Positions 49,001 through 59,600 of a DNA stretch of 64,000 nt are shown here, in pieces. The DNA comes from Hofstenia miamia (taxonomy: Eukaryota > Xenacoelomorpha > Acoela). Both the position numbers and the translations under genes were made by a program. Location of the stretch: NCBI GenBank assembly GCA_004352715.1, contig SCFE01000027.1, positions 1,496,682 to 1,560,681 of the forward strand, written 5' to 3'. The stretch's first letter is position 1. Every line of letters starts with the position of its first letter. The notes under the pieces are model-generated. The model saw only the letters and a list, made by a program, of their open reading frames with translations, did not search any database and was not told the DNA's origin.

Positions 49001-52000
49001 AGGATTATTTATTGGGAGGACAACTCAGGCATCAATAAATTTTGAAAAATTTGCAAAATTTGACAATTTAAAATGCATTTTGTTATTTTGTTATTAATTT
49101 TTTAGTTGTGTTGGAGACCTGAATAATCCCCTTCTGAATGTGCTACTGCCAATTTTGTTTATAGTCCCTAAATTATTTAATTCACTTCTTTGGATTTTAT
49201 ATTGAATTTTTGTTACAATGACTTATAGAATTACACAAAACATATGTCGAAGGATGCCTTGTTTTACATGTTGACATTTGTAAGCATTATATCTTTGCCT
49301 TTTGTACGTACACATATTTGAATTGGAGATCTGTTGCTGTCGAAATTCAAACTAATAAGGTCAAAATTCGTATCAGACGTGTATTGAATGGAGTCAATTT
49401 TTAAAATTGTCATCTAATTTTCAAAAGAGTTTTTCCGATTCCATTCAATTATGTTAGATGAGCGGTACTCTTCAGCTGTGCTATTTATAAGCTGATCACC
49501 GATTTCACGTGTCAACCACTCTTAAACATTGTTGATAACCACTTAATAATGGTTGAAAAGAATGTGCACGCTTGAACTCATAACTTACCAGCTATATTTC
49601 AGTTGAACTTACATCATTGAAGGAGCGAATTCAATTTTCTATCCATTGCGTTACATTGGATTGCGGTCACTCTGGTCTATGAGCCAAAGTGTTTCTTTAA
49701 ATGACGTTGAGTGTCTTTCTATCGACTTATCAGCATGTTTACAGTCGGAATTTAAATTAACAATTTAGAAACGTTTGCTTTTCTGACGAGGAGTTATTTG
49801 TTGTAATTGTGTTTAAATATTTCTTTGCGTCATTCTTTTTTCACCTCTGAATTGATCTTATTCCACAAAGTTTTGAAATAGATTATTGCAAATATTGGAT
49901 TTTTCACTTTTTCCGAGAAACGATGCCTAATGCATTACAAGAACATCAAATTAATTTGATATTCTAATTCAATTGAATATTCTAAAAAATTTTCTTCGAT
50001 CATTACTTGTGAAGTGCATTATGTTAAATTATCACAAGAAGTAGCGTTCGTTCTCGAGTCTAGTCGTATGTGGTCATTATTATTTGGCTCAGCCCTCCCC
50101 AAAGCCCACCTACTTTCTCAATAATTAATCCGGTCCCGCCCGCATCCCACGTTGTTTTTCAAAACTCTCCCCATATTTATTTATACTTGGTCTGTAATAT
50201 AATCGCATAATTTTAGTCCAATAGTCATTAAGTTTCCAAAAACATAAACAAAAACCTAGAAAAATAAATGGAGTATAGCAAAACAACAAAATCAATATTG
50301 ATTAAGTGCCTGGAATAGTTTGTTGAATAAAAATTTCAAAAAACTGAAAAAATGTTCGAAAATTATTTCAAATATACTGTTTTGAAAGATTAGGCAAAAA
50401 TAATGGACCACATTTCAGGGTGAAGTTCATTTTGCCACAAATACGCTCTGGATAATCTAAAATCATGATTCTAATATTTGCAAACTTGAATCCTGTTGCT
50501 ATGACTTTGTACAGATTTATGAGTAACATGTATTAAAGCTATGTCAAACACTAAGTTCTAATTATTTCAAATCCAAAATCAATTTACTAAAGACCTGTCT
50601 TAACTACACGATTTAATCGTGTAAAGACTGGCCTTAAGATAAACATTTTGGTTGTTGTAGATAATTATACAGGGTATTCTCATTACATTTGCAACAAAAT
50701 CCATCATGCACCCTGATTTTATGGACATCCTGTTTTAAAACCACGGACATTAAACACTTTTAGACTGATTTTATTATTTCGTTTCTAAATAGTGTTTTTC
50801 AAGTTCTATCAGCTGTACATGTACAATTATGTTTGAAATTGCGAGTGCATTGGGTGAATATTCCTTGCAAAACTTATCCCATACTGATGTTACATAATGA
50901 CCGAGCATTCGATATTAAATTTATGAAATTCTATATTTAACATGTTTATCTATCTAGCACGATTGCTAACAGCTTGCAACATAAATCATTTCTTTTACAA
51001 TGTATTTATGTCAGAGTTAGGAGAGATATATATAGTAAGGAGATATTTAAACACACCATTTAATTATTCATCTCATCTCCTGTCACTTTCAGTTCTTCCT
51101 TTGTTATCAGTTGACTTTTAGCATCTGCTCAGAGTTCTGCAAAATCGATAGTTGAGGATCCTGTTTTTCTCTCAATTCATTACTCATTTTCATTTTTTTA
51201 CAAGCAACCTCTATATTTAAATGAATCTACTATATTTTTCTGAGGTTTGAGATAAACAAATCTGAAAACCATATTAAACTTAAACTGCCTTTTAAAAGGA
51301 CAAGTAGTTTTTTCATTTTTAAAACATTTTCTCCAAATCTACATGTATTATAGAATTTGGAAATCGTGATATATGGATCCATCTATTGGTGAACGTGCTC
51401 AAATGTAATATTCAAAATTTGTTGCAAAGTTTATTACTGTGCATAAGGTACTTGAAAGTTTTTGGAAGCAACAACTAATTTCAAGTGTTTCTGTTATTGT
51501 GGATAGACCACCCAAGCCCATTGCGACGTGCCATGCTAAGTCAGAGTTCGCATTGCTGAAGGCGCAAATTTAATGGGAACGATTCTTTATTCTGTACTGT
51601 TTTCACATTTTGGATGTCTTTATTAGTTAGTGAATTATGACCACTTGAAATTTTTTTAAGAAGCCATCTCAGATTTTAATCAACTAATTTAATATCTTCA
51701 ACAAATCAAGGCACATGAATTTTTTTGGAAATCAAAAGAAAATACTATATTTTAACGGCTTTTGATCTCGATGAGATTGATGTCGATTCTGGTCTAGTTC
51801 TCTTCTTCCGCACTAAACCAGACGTATTTCTTAAATTTTATATAGAATTTTTAATTTATTTCACTTGGCCTGAATTCCAGTATAAAGCAAAGATTTAAGT
51901 TAAAAGAATTTAGAAGTGTGAATGATTATTGATCCGTCATTCTCCGACCTATTTCCTCATTTGGCACAAAGAACATTCCATCTTATTCTAGTTGACATTA

Positions 52001-55000
52001 ATTCCAAAAATACTATCATTATGTTATGAGAAGTCATAAGAACATGATCATTTTCTCACTGATGTTGATGTTTATACATAAAAATAGTAGTTTAACGTAA
52101 TTTGCTTTAACGTGAAGCAATTATTCAGTTGAATTGGTTAATTGACATCACAATGTATGTTTGATGTAAAAGACAACGCGGTCTGTTTGTGAATCGTTTG
52201 ATCACCTTGATCCGACAGCACTTCAGAACATTTTTAATTTTAATTAAACATCGACTAACTAGCAATTAATTAATTTCTTAATTAAAACTCGTTTACATTG
52301 ATTGTCATTTACAGCATTTTTATTTTTCCAAATGAATGTCTACCACATCATTCATGAAAACATTGAATGTTATGTACAGAACCCGAAATCAAGAATTCAT
52401 AGCTTGCATAAAAGTTAGCTGAGTTCAAATTGCCAAATGTAAAACAATATTAGACTTTGTTGATGACTCGTCATTCTTTGGTTTATATTATTTGTACGTG
52501 TTGCTTCTAAGTCTTTCCTATGTAAATAAATCATAGAATTTTGAAGTTTTGTCCTCTGCCACCATTCAATCTTTACTGATCCTAGTCTCTTTTTGTAAAT
52601 TTTGGGCAGCATAGAAGTTATGCTGTGGGAAAAAAAGCAAAGAGAAATTTTCGTGTGACTTGTACGGGGTGGGATTGCGACTAAATCCAGCATTCTAAAC
52701 GGAACTGAGACCTATAATATTTTGGTTATGCAGACCTGATTAAGAACTTCGTACAGACCTGAGCAAGAGGCATTTGAGTTTAAAGTCTGATTCACACATT
52801 TGAAGTAGGACTGAATCTAAACTGGCAAAAGCAAAATTCTAGAATATTAATTCCTAAAGTTGTCCGAACAATCATGAATTAGGTTTTAGAAGCTCTTTAC
52901 TGCTAGCGCATAGCACACAGGATGCAATACTAACTGAATTTTTTCTGTAAAATGCTTGTATAATTCTTTGTTTTAGAATCGATCCGCAGCAAAGATTTTC
53001 AAAAGGGCTCCATATCGAAAACCTCAGGCCTGAGCATGCCGGCAATTATACGTGTCGGGCAAGAAACAATGTCGCAGAAACTACATACACAGACCAATTG
53101 GTTGTATTGGGTAAGTGTGTCCTCATGACTTCAATATTGTTGCGAGAACTATTAGGATATTTATAACTAAGTATTACTTTTGCGTTTTATAGTCCCTCCA
53201 CACTTCGTTATCGCTCCCAAAGACGCAAGCATTGTGTTTGGGCATACTCAAGAAATTCGTTGTGTCATTAAGGGTTCACCTAAACCGAGAGTATTTTGGA
53301 AAAGACAAGTTATTGGTATGGATTTTACAGATGTGCTTAATATGTGGCAAAGGTGTTCTAAGTATAGGTGGTTCCAAGATATTCACAAATCTATTTTTTT
53401 AATACAACGATTTTGCTTAGATTATTTTGCGATGCACTAGAAAATAATTTATATATCATAGACCAAACATAATCCAACTTTTGACACTTTGCAAGTTTAT
53501 TTTTGTTTTGGCTGACTATTTATTATTGAATATATGCTATTGGAAATAATCCTCAAATTGTTTAAGTCAGCAGTTATATATATATATATAATTTTTCATG
53601 AATTAATCTTTTTTTATTGGATGGAACATAGAGACTATATAGAGTTAGTCATTACGAGGTATCTTACCGTAGTCAATTACGCATTCAATCATAGGTCCCA
53701 TTTTTGTTTTCACCTTTTGGGGAAAATTTGTGAAATTTATTGAAACTTCACCTTTCTTCAGCAGATGGCTCTATAAAAATATAATTTTCATGTTAAAAAT
53801 CATTTGCTTTGTTTACTTTATATGAAAATCAGTGTTGTTTTTAAAGGATTATTAGTGTTTGAACTAATTTGTTGAATATCAACTTTCTGAGCAAATATTT
53901 TTGGATGTTAAATCTTAGGCACAAGTAAGTTCGAAGAGGTTGATAGCGTGGACGGTCGCATCAAAGTTTCTTCCAATGGCTCACTCATAATTCATAACAG
54001 CACGTTGGAAGACGAGAACACTTATTTGTGTTACGGAGACAACAACTTGGATGTTCCCATCAGTAGATCCATCAGTGTAACAATAAACGGTAACGGCTCT
54101 TCTTTATACAATTAATTACACTTCACAGTTTTATTGTCAAAGTGATTTCTATTACTAAATTAGAAGATTATGAAATAATCTTGGTATAAAAATTTCGGGG
54201 ATGTGTTTTCACAGATCTTGCATGATATTTCAAGAACTCATTTATTTCTAATATGCTGAGTGCTTACACAAATAATGATGATCAAACTCGATTGGTATAA
54301 AAATGAATTGTAATTTATGTTAACTTCTCATTTTTTCAAATTTGACAATTTTGTAATACTATTTTGTATTTTAACTAGGTAATATAAACTTTTCGTCTTT
54401 TAGAGTACAGTATTCCCTCGCTATTAGCGCGGGTTATGTTCTTTACTCCTCGCGAATATTGGATGCAGTTTTAAGCGTCTATGTATGAGATTATATGTAC
54501 TAAATGCTTCCGAAAAACTTTCTAAAACACCCTTACTTATTAATATAGTAATAATATAGTAATATTGCATGCGGTTATGTATTTCACTAATATAGTAATG
54601 ATAATGTAAACACATTTTAATTTTGTACTGCAACAATATTTTAATCAAAAAGTAATGTAAGTACAGGAGGACAGTAACACCGCATAACATAGTAACCCAT
54701 AGTGCATTATTGTACCGTAAAGTCATTTTTTATGCGTAAAACACATATGTTAGGGTTAAGAGCCTAACCCTCGAATATGCAAGGCCGTGAATTGGGAACC
54801 GCGAATAGGTGAGGGTATTCTGTATATTTATTAAGGCGATTGTTGCAATTTAAAATCAATGGATCATCGATTCGATTTTGACTGGCAATTTTTGATTCGA
54901 TTAATCGCCTATCCCTAATGTTCATTTGTAATTTACCTTAGAACTTGGCAATAATATTTGTATTTACAACTATTTGAGTGTAAGTTTATATATTTCAATC

Positions 55001-56660
55001 ATAATTTGATTTTAGTGCCTGCAACAGTTTTGGAACTATCATCTCGGGTTGAGGTAATGTATGGAAATGACGCTATGCTCGATTGCAAAGCACAAGGAGA
55101 AATGCCAGTGTTTTTCTACTGGAACAAAGGTGGTTTTCCTTTGAAAAAGAAAGAGGGATTTATTGAATTCAGTCATGTTAGGCATCAGTCTACTGGAGAA
55201 TTCCACGGTCTTGGAAATTCAACTCAAACTATGAAGGTAATTACTTGACTTCAAAAAATTCATTTTCATCAAATTTTGGTAAAACCATCTAAATAGTTTT
55301 ATAGTTTCAGTGTTTCAATTAGTGATTGCGCAAGCAGGGGCAGAGGGGACAGTTGCCCTCTAAAATTGAAATTTCAGAAAAATCCTCGCTAAATTTTATA
55401 ACTTAAGCAGTAAAGGTACTCTTAATTAGTTAATATGTTTTGGCAAAATATGTACCTTGCCCCCCCCCCTAGCGAAAATTCGTTCCGCCGTCACTAGTTT
55501 TAACAATGCAAATTCCTTTTGACCTCATTAAGTTTTTGGTTATTTCGCTTTTAATTTTTATAGTTTCGGATATTTTTTTAAAAAAAACAGATGCATGGTA
55601 GAGATGATGTTTATATTTAAGTAGAAGTATCTCAGTTTTCAAGGAATATTATTAGTAAATAAACACTATAATCTTAGATTACCAAAGTGAGCCATTCCCA
55701 GACCGCTACCTACTATTGTTATGTCAGCAATGATTATGGATCAAGCACAATGGAATTTAATTTACTCGTTCTTGGTAAGCCAAGCCCTCCTGAGTCCATT
55801 GCTGTTCGCTCAATTAACAGTTCGTCAGTTAGGGTTATCTGGGCCCCAGGCTTTGATGGAAATCGGCCGATTCTACACTACCATCTTCAGATTATCCCTT
55901 TTAAAGGTAGTTGGTTTATTTATGTTTCATTGTTTGACGTCCCTGATTTAAGAGTTGTGGCTCACCTACTTCTTCAATTGACGGGCATCATTTTGTTGAT
56001 CTTAAAAGAAAACTTTTTAATATTTAATCGGATAGCATTGATTTATGTATTTTATTCAAACTAGTTGGATCTATGAACAAAGAGTTTGTTTAAGCCATGA
56101 CTCAAACTAAGATGTAGGGAAATAAACTTTTCTAATTTTGATTGTTTCTTGGTGAATATACTTCTTTAGACTATTTCCTTTTATAAATAAATTATTATTT
56201 AATTTCCAACTAGGAATGAACAGTGTTATCGGCTCATCTGATCTTAAAAGAACGATTTACAATGAATATACACTGTAAAACTTTTCAGCAATTTCGACTT
56301 GCAAACATGCCAGATAATTTATCCACTTTCAACTACTGAATGCTTATAATAACGACTGTCACTTTGAATTTATTTGTATAAAATTTATATATATATATAT
56401 ATATATATATAATTACTAAATGTGTAATAAATTGAAAATTGAGACAGTTATAGAAACTCTCAACGTAGTTTGCATGTAATGCACATTAGTCTTTTCTAAT
56501 ATCTTGATTTAGGATAACACTTCCTAGCTCTTATCAATTTCTGTACGTCATATAAATTAAACTTTAAAGAGTGTGATTGCATATATATATATATAAAAAT
56601 ATATAAATATATATATATATATGTATACAGTATATATATACAGTATATATATATATACAG

Positions 56661-56692
<32 letters not shown>

Positions 56693-59600
56693 TGAATGTT
56701 ATTGCATTGTCTTATTTTTGTTCAGGATGCAAGCTGGCAAGAAATTGCATTTAGTTGTCAACATTGTATTTTTGTTCAAGTGGCCCAGCCTTTGTCCAAA
56801 TTGCGTGCTAGTTTTTGATCGATTTTGATAAATTCCTCTAATAAACTGTTGTTGCTTCTACATTTTTCCTGTGTAAGAATCTGATGTTTGTGAATAACTC
56901 GAACAAGAAATACCTGAATTCTGCAAATAACTATCCCACTGCGTTTTCTGATCCTCCATACTATATTTTTTGCAATTTAGTACAATTTGTAATTTCTCAC
57001 TATCCATCAGCAAATGAAACATTGATTTTTTCAACGCATTAACCCTAAAAGTAACTCTAGGTGATAGTTGAATCATAATTATTCATCTCAACATAGTATG
57101 CACTTAGTTGACCTAAGAAACAAGGATATGCAGACGTTAAAGGATATTAGATGTCACATTTTTTCAACATTTCAGTCTTCTATCATTCACTTCATCTCTG
57201 AAGATTAAAGTGATTGAACAATACCTGTTTTTTAGAAATGAAACATTGCCTAATCTTTATTTAGTAAATGTAACTAGTTTTTAATATTTCGAATTTTTGC
57301 CTGAAATTATTATAAAATGTTGGTTATNTAATTCACAAAAACTACAAAGAATTTGGGGCATTTCCTTGTCGAAATTTGTTAAGACGACTTTTATTTGGGG
57401 TACGTCCAATTATACATTTGGGGAGTCGCAACGCTTGTATTGCATTAAAAAATATATGTGCACCTACATTGATATAAAATATATATATGCATAAAGTGCT
57501 AGGATTGAGTAAATCTTTAATTATATTTTTTACATGAGTTAATTCTTATTGACTAGCGACTTATTAATTATTTTCTGTTTAATACTGAATAATTGTCGGA
57601 AATTGTTTGAAGGGAAATATTTTGCATCTGTTGAGTAAAAATTGGGTCAAGTTACAGTATAACAATGTGATTAAATATCTTCTACTACAATTAGCTTTTT
57701 ATTTTTATTAACTAAATATCTAAGAAACTTGGCGTTCGCGAGTTTACTTGTGTTAGAGTATCTGTTTGGATGTATTTGCCAGTGTGTGCTCCAATTTTAA
57801 TGAAATCTATCACTGAATTTAATAAATATATTTTATTATCAATTTTGGGTTTTTAGGTGATTGGAATGATTCCTTAGACACAGTTGTTGATTCTACTAAA
57901 AATTCTACTTTAATAAAAGATCTACTGCCTTATACAAGATATGAATTACGAATGCTAGCCACCACTGTTCTTGGCAACTCTTCATTTTCCAAAAGACTAC
58001 AATTCACGACAGCAGAAGATGGTAGGAAGTTGATAATTTTCAGTTAGATTGACTCGGTTCATTTAGTGCCTTCGGTAGCTCCTAAGTGTTTGGAATTAAA
58101 ATCAGATACCTCAACAAGTCTTCGGATTGTGTGGAATGTGAGTAAACTTTTCTCTTTAGGTTAACTCACTTTCTAAATACGTGAATTGACAATTTGATCG
58201 CAATGAACTAATTTTTTGAAGATTTTGGATGTTAAATAAGTAGAGGACTAGAGGCCATGTACCTGTTAATAAAACAATATGTGCATATATATAACTATTC
58301 TGATATAGTGAAATTCTGATGAAAATACGATCTGGAATTGAATCTCGATCTAGATTTAAAATTGAAAATCCCAAAACAAAATGTAATCATGCATTAGATA
58401 TTCCAAAACAGCACCAATTCAATCATATATTGAGAGGAAGAGAAATATCTTAGAATCGCGGTGGTACTGCATATAAGGAAACAACACATAAATTATTCAG
58501 CGAACTACAAAGTATGATACCTTTGAGGTAATTTTAAAGTGTGTACAACAACAAAGAATACGATTGCGAGGTTTAATTTAAATTTATAGTTAAATCACGT
58601 AGCTGAATTCGAATTTTGCATTGCTAAGAAAAACTTCATTAAAAAGTTCTAATTAAAGTTGAAGGTAATTGAAATATTAATTCAATTCATTTAAATATCT
58701 TTCCATGGAATTTAATTTGTGAAGCTTAGAGTTTTTTTTCGTAAATGTGATTTCATTGGCCTGTATAGTTGATAAATTTGGACGTAACTACAGCAAGCGC
58801 TTTAAAGCATGTAGAAGACATTGTCTGAAGTGTCATCAAAGTGTTATAACTGTTAATGAAAAGAAATATTTAAATGTTTATTTAGTGTTAAGTTTTGGAC
58901 TTTCTCCCTTAATTGTAATATCTGTCGTCCATCGAAAAGTTGAAAATTAACTCTATGTTCGGTAACCTTAAGCACTTCATCTGATACTTTAAACAAAGTT
59001 GTGAGGGGCATATTTTTATTTATTTTTCGGGTTGAAAAGATTGTACAATTTAAATATCAATGTATTTAATCTTCGAATTTAAAGAAATATGGATATTGTT
59101 TAAAATGGCACATTGTAATGCATATCATTTTTTAACAGCAATGCACACAAATCCTTCATAATAAATCAAATTTTTTAAAGGAAATCATATATATAAAACT
59201 TATTTAAGAGTGATAAAGAAATCTCGCGGAACGGACCAATAATAGGATTTCAGATTTCACGAAACACCTCACATGAAGCCTACAAAACATACAATATTCA
59301 CTCGTCTCTCTTATCACAGTCCTATACAATGACGGATTTGTCAAAGTTTACAAATTACAAAGTACGAATCAGAGCCCAGACGTCAGCTGGGTCTGGACCA
59401 TTTTCAGTCCCTTGTTATCGGCGTACTAGAGAAGATGTACCATCGGGTGCTCCAACCAACATCACTGCTTCAAGCGTGATCAGCACTTCAATGCATTTAT
59501 TTTGGAAGCCTGTTGACAAGCGTCTCTTAAATGGTCACTTGATTGGTTACAAAATATTTGTTGTCGCAAACGTCGCATTCGCCCAAGGTATTGTTAATTT

